A stretch of 57,758 nucleotides of DNA from Bacteroidales bacterium (GCA_015060965.1 SUXN01000016.1:1-57758), one strand, 5' to 3'. Numbered from the stretch's first letter, positions 46,417 to 54,944 are shown. Numbers and translations: made by a program. The notes: a model not told the origin generated them from the letters alone.

Positions 46417-46845
46417 CTATCGGTGTTTTTTAATGAACAAATCTATTTCGTGCTGAATATACTCCATGCTCTGCGAATGAAGGACTTCAAAATTCGCTGT
46501 CAGGAACTTGTCAACTCCCAACTCGCAGAACATCGTCAGCACGTCGGCCGAGGAAAGATTTCCTCTTAAACGATACTGCTCTATGCATGAGATGACAAAC
46601 AGCGCCTCATTCCTGCTTATCCTGAGCATACGTGCGGCTGCTTTTTCTTCCTCAAGATAATCAAAAAGCTGCAGACCGCTGCAATACCACAGTTTCAAAC
46701 TTGGATTGTCCAAATCATGGTACAGCTTGGAGTTATAGAGATAATACAACGCGTCCTCAAATGACAGACGCTTTTTCTCCGATATAAGCCCTACCAACTC
46801 CAATACCTTAAATGGCAGAACCGCTGCTTCTGTTGTCTGTTTCAT
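46417..46845 (-). CDS. Two-domain DUF3791-type antitoxin
   Basis: This 142-residue protein has two parts. Residues 10-70 carry LSFEDALYYLYNSKLYHDLD, resembling the ALdFFYnS-type small partner. Residues 82-142 (FVISCIEQYRLRG, FEVLHSQSMEYIQHEID) resemble DUF3791. In other genomes I recall these as separate small genes beside DUF3990. The fused arrangement suggests one bipartite antitoxin. The open frame runs further upstream, but the ATG at 46845 lies right behind a clear promoter and fits the domain start. The antitoxin role is inferred from the operon. Confidence 0.65.
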   Translation of the reverse strand: MKQTTEAAVLPFKVLELVGLISEKKRLSFEDALYYLYNSKLYHDLDNPSLKLWYCSGLQLFDYLEEEKAAARMLRISRNEALFVISCIEQYRLRGNLSSADVLTMFCELGVDKFLTANFEVLHSQSMEYIQHEIDLFIKKHR

Positions 46846-46862
46846 ATACTCGCAGTTTATTG

Positions 46863-46894
46863 CAAATATAGCAACAAACGAGCAAGATAGGCAA
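46863..46894 (-). promoter_or_regulatory. Promoter of the toxin-antitoxin operon
   Basis: On the minus strand: TTG, a 21-base spacer and TATATTTG, a full consensus match. The predicted start of transcription leaves a leader of only about 10 bases before the antitoxin. Confidence 0.75.
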
Positions 46895-46989
46895 AGTTTA
46901 CTTTGACATTTTACAGCGAGTGCAGGAAATATTCGCAAAACTTGGAAAAATCAATTTTAGCCAAAGGGTTAAAACAAGAGGATACTTAT

Positions 46990-47025
46990 GTTTAATGTGT
47001 ATTGTGTAACGTTTGATGTTTAATG
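46990..47025. repeat. GTTTAATGTGTA-type motif, copy 2
   Basis: GTTTAATGTGTATTGTGTAA, then GATGTTTAATG. It matches the motif at 42598-42632 with a few changes and again sits before a TGTCAT repeat. Confidence 0.55.
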
Positions 47026-47041
47026 AGTAAAGGCCTCCGCT

Positions 47042-47156
47042 GTGTCATTCCGATACGTAGTGAGGAATCTCTTATTATGCGGTTGTTGTAGATGCTTCAC
47101 TTCGTTCCAGCATGACAGGTTCGCGATTCTGTTGAACTTATATCGAACCCAGGTTA
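47042..47156. repeat. TGTCAT...ATGACA repeat, copy 7 (reversed)
   Basis: Opens GTGTCATTCCGATACG and closes CATGACAGGTTCGCGATT followed by GAACTTATATCGAACCC. Read on the minus strand the end is GGGTTCGATATAAGTTC, the same terminal part as copies 6 and 8, so this copy is in the opposite orientation. The remaining gap, 47157-47309, shows nothing. Confidence 0.7.
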
Positions 47157-47309
47157 TAATAAAGCGATGCGGGAAATATTGTGTATTCAGCGAATGTTAG
47201 GAGCTTTTCAGGCTTGTAATAACTTTATTAGTAATAATGTTGTTACTAACAAAACTATTACTTATTCAAAATAATTGATTCCTATGCGTTGTTTGCTCTT
47301 ATAAAAATC

Positions 47310-47342
47310 ACTCGGGCGGTGCAGTTACTGCACAGCCCGAGT
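47310..47342 (-). terminator. Terminator of the DUF4890 gene
   Basis: ACTCGGGC (47310-47317) and GCCCGAGT (47335-47342), with inner TGCAG/CTGCA, then T-rich sequence on the minus strand. Confidence 0.8.
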
Positions 47343-47367
47343 TGGTAATACAAATGTTGTTATTTAT

Positions 47368-47853
47368 TTACTGTCTTGGCATACGGCCCTGGCCGCCGCC
47401 TCTTGGGACTCTCTGGCCACCGCGGCGCATGTTCTTGCGCTGCTCTTCCTTGTGCTTGAGGTATTTCTCGTACTGCTCGGGGGTGAGTATCTGCTTCATC
47501 TGCTCGTTACGCACCTCTTCGCGCTGCTTCTGCAGCTCCATCATGGCTTTCATCTGCTCCTCGGTGGGGCGTGTGCGTTCGGGTTTCTTGCCCTCGGCGC
47601 GCATCTTCTCGGCACGTGCGCGGCGTGCGTTGATGCTGTCCTGCATTGTCACTGCGTCGGCGTAGTTCATGAGGAGTATCGCCTGGTACTGTATGCTGTC
47701 GAGCTGCAGCACGCTATGGAGTTGCACTGTCTGGCGCTGTGCCATCTCTTCGGGGTTGAATTCCATGCGCTGGCGCTGCTGGCCGCGGCCCTCCTGGGCG
47801 AATGAGAATGTTGCCATCATGGCGGCAACGATAAGGAATAGTACTTTCTTCAT
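47368..47853 (-). CDS. DUF4890/Spy-CpxP-like periplasmic protein
   Basis: This 161-residue protein has a signal peptide (cleavage near ATFSFAQ) and is rich in Gln, Arg, Met and Glu. Its body looks like two helices around QLDSIQYQAILLM and ILTPEQYEKY, matching DUF4890, a Bacteroidetes family resembling Spy/CpxP envelope-stress proteins. The C terminus is Arg/Gly-rich (GGQRVPRGGGQG). A periplasmic chaperone role is inferred from the family likeness. Confidence 0.75.
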   Translation of the reverse strand: MKKVLFLIVAAMMATFSFAQEGRGQQRQRMEFNPEEMAQRQTVQLHSVLQLDSIQYQAILLMNYADAVTMQDSINARRARAEKMRAEGKKPERTRPTEEQMKAMMELQKQREEVRNEQMKQILTPEQYEKYLKHKEEQRKNMRRGGQRVPRGGGQGRMPRQ

Positions 47854-48003
47854 TTCTGTATGTTTTTATGTTTATATTCTTTGCAGTACAGCTCCTGCAC
47901 GGGCAGGAGCTGTAGAGACAAACATTGAAAAACAACGAGCCTTGGCTCATCATCTGTTACTTTGACATGTGAAAATGAAAAAAGTAAAAAGGTTTTACCG
48001 TTA

Positions 48004-48675
48004 TTAACTTATTTTAACGTTTTCGGACTCTATGACTCCGTCTACCATTCTTATTGTCCTGTCGGTGTACGATGCCAGTTTCTCGTCGTGGGTTACGATG
48101 ATGAATGTCTGTCCGAGCTTGTCACGAAGGTCGAAGAACAGGCGGTGGAGCTCCTCTTTGTTGTGGCTGTCGAGGCTGCCCGATGGTTCGTCGGCGAGTA
48201 TCACGTCGGGGCGGTTTATGAGTGCGCGCGCAACGGCAACGCGCTGGTTCTCGCCTCCTGACATCTCTGCTGGCTTGTGTCCGGCACGTTCCTTGAGGCC
48301 CATTATGCCGAGCAGCTCCATGGCTTCGGCCTCGGCCTCCTTGCGTTTGCGTCCTGCAATGAGCGCAGGGATTATGATGTTCTCGAGTGCTGTGAACTCG
48401 GGCAGCAGTTGGTGGAACTGGAAGACGAACCCGATGTGCCTGTTGCGGAATGTGGCGAGTTTGTTGCTGCCCATCTTGCCCGTATCCTCGCCGTTGAAGC
48501 GTATGGTGCCGCTTGTGGGCTTGTCAAGGGTGCCGATGAGCTGCAGTAGGGTGGTCTTGCCGGCTCCGCTGGGGCCGACGATGCTTATCACCTCGCCTTT
48601 GTTGACGGTGAGGCTCACTCCCTTGAGCACCTCAAGCTCTCCGAACTTCTTAGTCAGGTTTTCTATCTTAATCAT
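48004..48675 (-). CDS. lolD: Lipoprotein-release ABC transporter ATPase
   Basis: This 223-residue ATPase of the LolD/MacB type has Walker [13 protein letters not shown], signature [15 protein letters not shown] and Walker [13 protein letters not shown]. With a LolC/E permease (one is encoded at 30.7-31.9 kb) it moves lipoproteins from the inner membrane to the carrier LolA. Its start overlaps the tcdA stop by 4 bases. Confidence 0.9.
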   Translation of the reverse strand: MIKIENLTKKFGELEVLKGVSLTVNKGEVISIVGPSGAGKTTLLQLIGTLDKPTSGTIRFNGEDTGKMGSNKLATFRNRHIGFVFQFHQLLPEFTALENIIIPALIAGRKRKEAEAEAMELLGIMGLKERAGHKPAEMSGGENQRVAVARALINRPDVILADEPSGSLDSHNKEELHRLFFDLRDKLGQTFIIVTHDEKLASYTDRTIRMVDGVIESENVKIS

Positions 48676-49379
48676 ATATTCTTTATTACATATTCAGCAA
48701 TATGGCATCCGAAGGTTGCCGTGAAATATCCGAGTGAGCCTATTATGGGCTTGCCTCCGTCCGGGTTGGGGCGTATGGCATCGCGTCGCGGCTCCTCGAT
48801 GCTGTAGATGACGGGCAGCTTGTGCCTGCCGCGGGCATCGCGCAACAGTCGGCGCACGTTCTTTGCCAATGTGCAGTGCTCGCTCTTCCACAGGTCGCCG
48901 GTACGTATGTCGGCAAGGTTGCACTTCGCTCCTGCTCCCATGCTGGATATTATCTTTATCCCGCGCTCCCAGCATCCTCTGATGAGTGCTCCCTTGGGCT
49001 CAAGGGTGTCTATGGCATCAATGACAAAGTCAAAGCCTCCCTCGTCGAGCAGGGCGGGGACATTGTCGGGGTCTATGAACATCTGCTTCACGGTAACCTT
49101 CATATCCGGGTTTATCGCGAGCAGGCGCTCGGCAACGACATCGCATTTGGGCCTTCCCACGGTGCTTGTGAGGGCAGGCATCTGCCTGTTTATGTTGGTT
49201 ACGTCCACAGCGTCGGCATCCACAATGGTCATTGCTCCGGCTCCTGCACGGCAGAGCATCTCGGCTGCCCAGGAACCTACACCGCCCACTCCTACAACAA
49301 GCAGATGCGACCCGCTCAGTCTCTTCTGCTTCTCTTCGCCCAATATCAGCGTGCCGCGCTGTAACCAGTTATCACTCAT
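48672..49379 (-). CDS. tcdA: tRNA threonylcarbamoyladenosine dehydratase (TcdA type)
   Basis: This 235-residue E1-like enzyme cyclises t6A to ct6A at position 37 of tRNAs that read ANN codons. It has the Rossmann motif [15 protein letters not shown], the adenylation block [13 protein letters not shown] and the family tail [17 protein letters not shown]. It lacks the MoeB/ThiF zinc cysteine pairs, which favours TcdA. A TACTTTCG -7 box lies upstream on the minus strand at 49420-49427. It leads the operon with lolD. Confidence 0.88.
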   Translation of the reverse strand: MSDNWLQRGTLILGEEKQKRLSGSHLLVVGVGGVGSWAAEMLCRAGAGAMTIVDADAVDVTNINRQMPALTSTVGRPKCDVVAERLLAINPDMKVTVKQMFIDPDNVPALLDEGGFDFVIDAIDTLEPKGALIRGCWERGIKIISSMGAGAKCNLADIRTGDLWKSEHCTLAKNVRRLLRDARGRHKLPVIYSIEEPRRDAIRPNPDGGKPIIGSLGYFTATFGCHIAEYVIKNI

Positions 49380-49470
49380 ATTTATATGTTTTTATAGCCT
49401 TGAATGGCGTTTCAGGTAGCGAAAGTACAAAAAAATAGCCATTGAGGGGAATATATATACAAAATTTGCG

Positions 49471-49478
49471 TAATTTTG
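49471..49478 (+). promoter_or_regulatory. -7 box of the asd promoter
   Basis: TAATTTTG matches TAnnTTTG. The -33 part is unclear. It is 45 bases before the start codon. Confidence 0.5.
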
Positions 49479-49522
49479 CACAGCAATAAGAATTTTGATA
49501 ATCAAAACATTTATAAGATAAG

Positions 49523-50530
49523 ATGAAAATAGCTATCGTAGGTGTCAGCGGAGCGGTGGGACAGGAGTTCCTTCGCGTCCTTGACGAGAGAAATTTCCCT
49601 TTTGACGAGTTGGTGCTTTTCGGCTCTGCTCGTAGCGCGGGCCAGGTATATAATTTCCGTGGCGTGGATTATGTGGTAAAGGAACTCAAGCACAACGACG
49701 ACTTCATGGGTGTTGACTATGCCTTTGTGTCGGCCGGCGGCAGTGTATCAAAGGAGTTTGCCGAGACTATCACAAAGCACGGCGCAGTGATGATTGACAA
49801 CTCAAGCGCGTTCCGTATGGACAGCGATGTGCCCTTGGTCGTTCCCGAGGTAAACCCTACCGATGCCTACAACCGTCCACGCAACATCATCGCCAACCCT
49901 AACTGTACAACAATCCAGATGGTAGTGGCACTCAAGGCTATCGAGGGGCTGTCACACATCAAGCGTGTACATTCATCTACATATCAGGCTGCCAGCGGTG
50001 CAGGTGCTGCTGCCATGGCCGAGCTCTATGAGCAGTACCGTCAGGTGCTGGCTGGCGAGGAGCCTACAGTGGAGAAGTTTGCATACCAGTTGGCATTCAA
50101 CGTTATCCCACAGATTGACTCTTTCACCGACAACGGTTACACCAAGGAAGAGATGAAGATGTACAATGAGACACGCAAGATTATGCACAGCGACATCGAG
50201 GTAAGCGCGCAGTGCGTACGTGTCCCTGCATTGCGCTCTCACTCACAGACATTGTGGATTGAGACCGAGCGCCCTCTCTCTGTCGAGGAGGTGCGTTGCG
50301 CGGTAGCCGAGGGCGAGGGCCTTATCCTCATGGACAACCCCGAGGAGAAGGTATATCCGATGCCTCTGTTCCTCGCAGGTCAGGACCCTGTATATGTGGG
50401 CCGTATCCGCAAGGATATCGCTAACCCCAACGGCATCATCATGTGGATTGTGGGTGACCAGATAAAGAAGGGTGCAGCTCTCAACGCAGTGCAGATTGCG
50501 GAGTACTTGATAGCGCATCCCCAAAAATAA
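49523..50530 (+). CDS. asd: Aspartate-semialdehyde dehydrogenase
   Basis: This 335-residue enzyme makes aspartate semialdehyde for lysine, threonine, methionine and diaminopimelate. It has the NADP motif [15 protein letters not shown], catalytic Cys in NPNCTTIQM (near residue 129) and the catalytic His region in [11 protein letters not shown]. Length is standard. It stands alone, ended by a strong palindrome. Confidence 0.96.
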   Translation: MKIAIVGVSGAVGQEFLRVLDERNFPFDELVLFGSARSAGQVYNFRGVDYVVKELKHNDDFMGVDYAFVSAGGSVSKEFAETITKHGAVMIDNSSAFRMDSDVPLVVPEVNPTDAYNRPRNIIANPNCTTIQMVVALKAIEGLSHIKRVHSSTYQAASGAGAAAMAELYEQYRQVLAGEEPTVEKFAYQLAFNVIPQIDSFTDNGYTKEEMKMYNETRKIMHSDIEVSAQCVRVPALRSHSQTLWIETERPLSVEEVRCAVAEGEGLILMDNPEEKVYPMPLFLAGQDPVYVGRIRKDIANPNGIIMWIVGDQIKKGAALNAVQIAEYLIAHPQK

Positions 50531-50545
50531 GATATCAATTGATAT

Positions 50546-50591
50546 AATAAGCAATGCAGGTCAACGAATTCGTTGACCTGCATTGCTTATT
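50546..50591. terminator. asd terminator, 21-bp stem
   Basis: A perfect 21-bp stem with AATT loop: arms 50546-50566 (starting AATAAGCAATGCAGG) and 50571-50591. A T-rich end follows. One of the longest perfect palindromes in the window. Confidence 0.85.
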
Positions 50592-50739
50592 GTTTATTGA
50601 ATCCTCTGCTGCTCTTTTGGGCATTCGCTCATGCTGATATAGTTTGTTTTTTATTGACAGCACTCGCTTTTCGCATCCCGCGCGGTGCAACCTTCGCCTG
50701 CACTACGCGCGACTATTTCTACTCATGCTGTCGATAAAT

Positions 50740-50859
50740 GAGGCTGACTAAAAAGGCTCTTTTGTTGTTACGCTTGCCCGAAAAATACTCATTTACGCTT
50801 AGTAAACTGCGTTTTTTCGGGCTTCGCAAGCCTAAAAATAGCTCTTTTTATCCAACCTC
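50740..50859. repeat. 120-bp palindromic element, copy 1
   Basis: Outer stem GAGGCTGACTAAAAAG (50740-50755) versus CTTTTTATCCAACCTC (50844-50859); middle stem CCCGAAAAA/TTTTTTCGGG; apex TTTAC-GCTTA-GTAAA. The central 24 bases (50788-50811) recur exactly in copy 2 at the same offset. It lies between convergent asd and rsgA. In 50592-50739 I see nothing. Confidence 0.8.
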
Positions 50860-50864
50860 CCTAC

Positions 50865-50904
50865 AAAAGTGGGTGACCCATTTCATTTTGGGTCACCCAC
50901 TTTT
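50865..50904. terminator. Bidirectional terminator at the rsgA end
   Basis: AAAAGTGGGTGACCCA (50865-50880) and TGGGTCACCCACTTTT (50889-50904), 16-bp perfect stem with an 8-base loop, overlapping the rsgA stop codon. Confidence 0.85.
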
Positions 50905-51835
50905 ATTCCGATGCTCTGTATTTCCCTTCGTCCTTGTCTTCGAGCATGCTCAGGTACGACTGGTAGCGCGACGGGGCTATCTCGCCTCGTTCAAGTGCTT
51001 CAAGGACGGCACACCCGGGTTCGTGTGTGTGGGTGCAGTTGCCGTACTTGCAGTCTTTGGACAGCTCGAAGAACTCTATGAAATAGTGGGATATCTCCTC
51101 AATCTCCATGTCGTATGTTCCGAAACCTTTTACTCCCGGGGTGTCTACAATGTAGCTCTGGGGCATGAACTCGAACATCTCGGTGTATGTGGTGGTGTGC
51201 ATTCCCGTGTCGTGGGTCTTTGATATCTCGCCCACGCGTGCGGCAATCTCCGGGGCTATGGCATTTACTATGCTCGACTTGCCCACTCCTGAGTTACCGG
51301 CAAGCAGCGATACCTTGCCGCGCATCATCTCCTTGAGTGCCTCGATGCCTTCGCCTGTGGTGGCGCTTGTGTGCAGGCAACTGTAGCCGATGCTCTCGTA
51401 CAAGGCTGTCAGGTACTCGAGTTCCTCGCGCTCGGCCTCGTTGTAGAGGTCGGTTTTGTTGAACAGGAGCACCACCGGCACACGGTAGGCCTCGGCGGCA
51501 GCTAAGAAGCGGTCGATGAAGGTGGTGGCTGTGGCAGGGTGGTTGATGGTTACTGTGAGGAAACAGAGATCGAGATTGGCGGCAAGGATATGCGACTGCT
51601 TCGAGAGGTTCGACGCCTTACGCACAATGTAGTTCTTGCGCTCAAGAATCTCCACTATATAAGCCGTGCCGTCGTCGCGCACGTCGAACCTGACGTGGTC
51701 GCCAACGGCAACGGGGTTGGTGCTTCTGATACCTTTGAGGCGGAAGTTGCCCTTTACCCTGCAATCCACAACGGTGCCGTCTGTGGCGCGCACGCCATAG
51801 ACACTGCCCGAACTTTTTATTACTGTTCCCTGCAC
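50903..51835 (-). CDS. rsgA: Ribosome small subunit GTPase RsgA
   Basis: RsgA (310 residues) is a circularly permuted GTPase acting late in 30S assembly. It has an N-terminal OB fold (residues 1-75), G4 NKTD (as LLFNKTDLY), then G1 GNSGVGKSS, G3 DTPGVKGFG, and a C-terminal zinc site with CKYGNCTHTHEPGC. All expected motifs are intact. It lies 13 bases after frr and belongs to the same operon. Confidence 0.95.
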   Translation of the reverse strand: MQGTVIKSSGSVYGVRATDGTVVDCRVKGNFRLKGIRSTNPVAVGDHVRFDVRDDGTAYIVEILERKNYIVRKASNLSKQSHILAANLDLCFLTVTINHPATATTFIDRFLAAAEAYRVPVVLLFNKTDLYNEAEREELEYLTALYESIGYSCLHTSATTGEGIEALKEMMRGKVSLLAGNSGVGKSSIVNAIAPEIAARVGEISKTHDTGMHTTTYTEMFEFMPQSYIVDTPGVKGFGTYDMEIEEISHYFIEFFELSKDCKYGNCTHTHEPGCAVLEALERGEIAPSRYQSYLSMLEDKDEGKYRASE

Positions 51836-51848
51836 TCTGCTCGTGGGG

Positions 51849-52409
51849 TTACACGGTCATGATTTCCTTCTCCTTGGCTGCAAAAATCTCCTCGGCCTTC
51901 TTGATGTACTTGTCGTGGAGCTTCTGCAGGCTCTCCTCTCCGTCCTTTGCTACATCCTCGGGAGTACCGTCCTTGACGGATTTCTTCATAGTCTCGATAC
52001 CGTCGCGGCGTGCATTGCGGATGCTTATCTTTGCTGTCTCGAGTTCGTGTGAACACTGCTTTACAAGGTCCTTACGGCGCTCACCTGTCAAAGGTGGAAT
52101 AGCGATGATGATGACCTCGCCGTTGTTGGTAGGCATGATGCCTACGGGAGAGTCAATGATTGCCTTCTCTATTGGGGCAATCATGTTCTTGTCCCATGGC
52201 TTGATTGAAATTGTACGAAGGTCGGGGGTGGTGATGGTCGCCACATTGTTGAGCGGCATCTCCGAACCGTAAGAGTGTACCCTAACGCAGTCAAGGAGGT
52301 GTACATTGGCCTTTCCGGCACGGATGTGAGAATACTCGTCCTCCAGGTGCATGACGCTCATCTGCATCATCTCTTCAGCCTCTTGAAGGCATGCTTTAAC
52401 ATCTATCAT
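51849..52409 (-). CDS. frr: Ribosome recycling factor
   Basis: RRF (186 residues) splits the post-termination ribosome with EF-G. Domain I is the long helix bundle (RAGKANVHLLD at the start, ELETAKISIRNARRDG in the second helix) and domain II holds PLNNVATITTPDLRTI. Start at 52409 gives MIDVKACLQEAEEMM, matching the family; the upstream extension is not conserved. rsgA follows. Confidence 0.95.
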   Translation of the reverse strand: MIDVKACLQEAEEMMQMSVMHLEDEYSHIRAGKANVHLLDCVRVHSYGSEMPLNNVATITTPDLRTISIKPWDKNMIAPIEKAIIDSPVGIMPTNNGEVIIIAIPPLTGERRKDLVKQCSHELETAKISIRNARRDGIETMKKSVKDGTPEDVAKDGEESLQKLHDKYIKKAEEIFAAKEKEIMTV

Positions 52410-52652
52410 AGTCTTTATGTTTAAATTATTCATTTTCAGGGTCGGCACATTGCGCCTCTCCTATCACAAAAATATACAATAAGAGTGAATGAATGGTGCT
52501 TTTAAGATTTTTTAATAATTGATAGTTGCACATTTCTATTGTTTCTGCCATTGGTTATTTATATATTCGCCATGTACGGCAGATATACCTGCTGCACCCG
52601 TGAAATCGGCAATGGTTCAACAATGTGTTATATATAATGTTTAACCCTTAAA

Positions 52653-52660
52653 AAGGAGGT
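52653..52660 (+). promoter_or_regulatory. Strong Shine-Dalgarno site
   Basis: AAGGAGGT, full complement to the 16S anti-SD sequence, 4 bases before the DUF2007 ATG. Such sites are rare in this phylum and in this window. Confidence 0.75.
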
Positions 52661-52664
52661 AATT

Positions 52665-52913
52665 ATGAACGGCGCTAATGAAGAGAAATTTGTGCAGGTC
52701 TATGCAGGTAACCTGTGGCAGGCACAGTTGGTAAAGGGGCTGCTCGATGCCAATGCGGTCCCCTGTGTGATTAACGATGAGACCTTGGGTGCTCTTACCT
52801 CGCACTATGCGCCCAACGTGGGTGATGTATATGTTGTAGTGAACGAGGCCGACAAGGACAGGGCTCTTGAGGTTATTGAGCAGAACACTATTCCCGATAC
52901 TCCGGTGGAGTAA
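52665..52913 (+). CDS. DUF2007 domain protein
   Basis: This 82-residue protein fits DUF2007 (putative signal-transducing protein family): EKFVQVYAGNLWQAQLVKGLLDANAV early and DVYVVVNEADKDRALEVI late, a ferredoxin-like alpha/beta fold by inspection. No function is established. A strong Shine-Dalgarno site and the isolated position, upstream of a hairpin element, suggest it is transcribed alone. Confidence 0.85.
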   Translation: MNGANEEKFVQVYAGNLWQAQLVKGLLDANAVPCVINDETLGALTSHYAPNVGDVYVVVNEADKDRALEVIEQNTIPDTPVE

Positions 52914-52938
52914 GGGGTGATAATCCTATAAATAAAAA

Positions 52939-53058
52939 GGGGGTGACTAAAAAGTAAATTTCTGTGTTACGTTTGCCTTCAAAATCCTCATTTACGCTTA
53001 GTAAACTGCGGTTTTTGAAGCCTGCACAAGCCTTGAACTTTGCTTTTTATTCACCCCC
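52939..53058. repeat. 120-bp palindromic element, copy 2
   Basis: Outer stem GGGGGTGACTAAAAAG (52939-52954) versus CTTTTTATTCACCCCC (53043-53058); middle stem CTTCAAAA/TTTTGAAG; same 24-base apical core as copy 1 (52987-53010). It lies between convergent DUF2007 and rplS. Confidence 0.85.
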
Positions 53059-53061
53059 GAC

Positions 53062-53095
53062 AAAAAGAGGATGACTCAAAAGTCATCCTCTTTTT
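53062..53095. terminator. Bidirectional terminator at the rplS end
   Basis: AAAAAGAGGATGACT (53062-53076) and AGTCATCCTCTTTTT (53081-53095), 15-bp perfect stem with a CAAA loop. Its GAGGATGACTCAAAA strand echoes the outer arm of the 120-bp elements. Confidence 0.85.
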
Positions 53096-53116
53096 ATTCT
53101 TGTATCATTCAGGTGC

Positions 53117-53467
53117 TTACGCCTTGATCTCCTTGATACGAGCCTTCTTACCTGTGAGGGCACGCAAGTAGTAGAGCTTAGCACGGCGAACACGACCACG
53201 CTTGTTGACAGTGATGCTGTCGATAGCAGGTGAGTTCAAAGGGAAGATACGCTCAACGCCTACAGTACCTGACATCTTACGTACTGTGAAACGCTTCTCG
53301 TTGCCGTGACCGCTGATGCGGATAACAACACCACGATAAAGCTGGATACGCTCTTTTGTTCCCTCAATGATCTTGTAAGCTACTGTGATAGTATCACCTG
53401 GGTGGAACTCCATCTCACGCTTTACGTCAGTAGCAAATGCTTCTTTAGCAATTTTAATTAAATCCAT
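53117..53467 (-). CDS. rplS: 50S ribosomal protein L19
   Basis: L19 (116 residues) lies at the 30S-50S interface. Family marks: [44 protein letters not shown] and [20 protein letters not shown]. It is read alone, with its own promoter and terminator, not in the rpsP-rimM-trmD-rplS operon of other phyla. Confidence 0.97.
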   Translation of the reverse strand: MDLIKIAKEAFATDVKREMEFHPGDTITVAYKIIEGTKERIQLYRGVVIRISGHGNEKRFTVRKMSGTVGVERIFPLNSPAIDSITVNKRGRVRRAKLYYLRALTGKKARIKEIKA

Positions 53468-53552
53468 CTTTTTGATTTGTTAAATTGTTCAATCATTCAA
53501 ACGCAACATATCAAGTTACTCTTCCTTGACAGCGATTACGCCGAAAGCGCGG

Positions 53553-53583
53553 CAAAGTTAGGCCAAAAATCTTATTTTACCAA
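53553..53583 (-). promoter_or_regulatory. rplS promoter
   Basis: On the minus strand: TTG, a 20-base spacer and TAACTTTG. The leader is about 80 bases and includes a GCCGCGC/CGGCG-rich stretch that could fold. Confidence 0.75.
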
Positions 53584-53777
53584 ATGTTGGGCTCTATTTT
53601 GTTTATTCTTAGGCTGGAAAATTGCTTTTTTCGTGTCATTGTGCTATTTTTGTCGCCCGAAAATACAGTAACCTTAATTGTGTGATTGATAATGGCTTGA
53701 CGCTTTTGAACACAGTGGGGTTCCCCGGCCCCGCCGAACCGGCAGATATTTGGAAAACGAACTTATATAAGAACAAT

Positions 53778-54866
53778 ATGAACAAAAGAACTATTTTTAC
53801 ATTCCTGTTTTTGCTTGTGGCTTTGTTTGCTGTAGCGCAGGAGTATACAATTTCTTGTGCAGTGAAGCCTGAATTCAACGGCAAGACTGCATACATTGTG
53901 AACAAGAACGCAGGCGACACCATCGCTGCGTGCGAGATTGTCGATAATGCCTTCATGTACAAAGGCGAAATATGTTCCCAGGCAGTGATTGACGTAGTTG
54001 TCAACCGCCCAAAGGGAATGGTGGCGAGTGTGCTGATTGAGGGCGGCAGCGATGTTGTCGTTGATATGACAGTGCGTCCTGTGAAGATAAACGACAACGG
54101 AGGTCTCAACGACAAGCTCAATGCCATGTATGCTGCGGTTAAGGAACGTAGTGTAGCTCTCAGCGGATTGGCAAAGAAATTGCATGAGGAGGGTAAGAGC
54201 GAGGAGGAGATTCTTGCTGCGACAACTGCCGAGACCGAGGCTCTGTACGATGTCTACCGCAACACGATAACCGAGAACCGCGACAATATCCTGGGTGCTT
54301 TTGTGCTCAACCTTGTTGCGCGCCAGTTCTACTCATCTGTTGAGGCGCTCGATGCCGTGATGGCCGATGTGAAATATTCCGGTGAGTTCCGCGCTCTCAA
54401 GAAAATCCGTACAGCGCTCTATTATGGTGGCCTCACAAAAGCCGGCAACAAGTTTATTGATTTCGCAGGCTTCGCTATTGATGACGCGGCAGTAAGGCTT
54501 TCCGATTATGTCGGCAAAGGAAAATATGTGCTTGTCGATTTCTGGGCAAGCTGGTGCGGCCCTTGTAAAAATGAGATGCCACATATAATAGAGGTAAACA
54601 GGCAGTATACCGGTGAAAGGTTTATGGTAATCGGAGTGAACATCGGTGATGAGAACGGTAAGTTCAAGGCTGCTGTTGCAGAGCTTGGCATTGACTATCC
54701 GCAGATTTTCATTCCACGCAACAGCAAAGACGAGGACAATGCAGCCCTGTTGTATAATGTTGAGACAATCCCTCATCTGATTCTGTTTGCGCCTGACGGA
54801 ACTATCAAGGAACGTGGAATTCCGGGTAGCGCGTTGCATGAAAAACTCGACGAGTATCTTAAATAA
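53778..54866 (+). CDS. Thioredoxin-like protein with DUF4369 domain, paralog 1
   Basis: This 362-residue exported protein has a signal peptide (LFAVAQEYT), an N-terminal DUF4369 beta domain at about residues 20-130, a helical spacer, and a C-terminal TlpA/AhpC-like thioredoxin domain (FWASWCGPCKNEMPHI; cis-Pro in TIPHLIL). The CGPC pair is intact, so a periplasmic reductase or disulphide role is likely. Start at 53778 gives MNKRTIFTFLFLLVA; upstream codons in frame lie before a rich promoter-like region and are not conserved. Confidence 0.88.
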   Translation: MNKRTIFTFLFLLVALFAVAQEYTISCAVKPEFNGKTAYIVNKNAGDTIAACEIVDNAFMYKGEICSQAVIDVVVNRPKGMVASVLIEGGSDVVVDMTVRPVKINDNGGLNDKLNAMYAAVKERSVALSGLAKKLHEEGKSEEEILAATTAETEALYDVYRNTITENRDNILGAFVLNLVARQFYSSVEALDAVMADVKYSGEFRALKKIRTALYYGGLTKAGNKFIDFAGFAIDDAAVRLSDYVGKGKYVLVDFWASWCGPCKNEMPHIIEVNRQYTGERFMVIGVNIGDENGKFKAAVAELGIDYPQIFIPRNSKDEDNAALLYNVETIPHLILFAPDGTIKERGIPGSALHEKLDEYLK

Positions 54867-54899
54867 TGTGAACTGATACTTTTTTTCAACAAATTGGTT

Positions 54900-54907
54900 T
54901 ATCTTCG
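54900..54907 (+). promoter_or_regulatory. -7 box of the second thioredoxin-like gene
   Basis: TATCTTCG, 37 bases before the start codon; -33 element not clear. Confidence 0.5.
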
Positions 54908-54944
54908 CACCATTGAGCGAACACTAACTAAAAAAACATAGACT

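Noticed and set aside
43743-47156. CRISPR array in the repeat-rich stretch
   Set aside because: The repeats are palindromic, unevenly spaced, and of varied length, with no cas genes near them.
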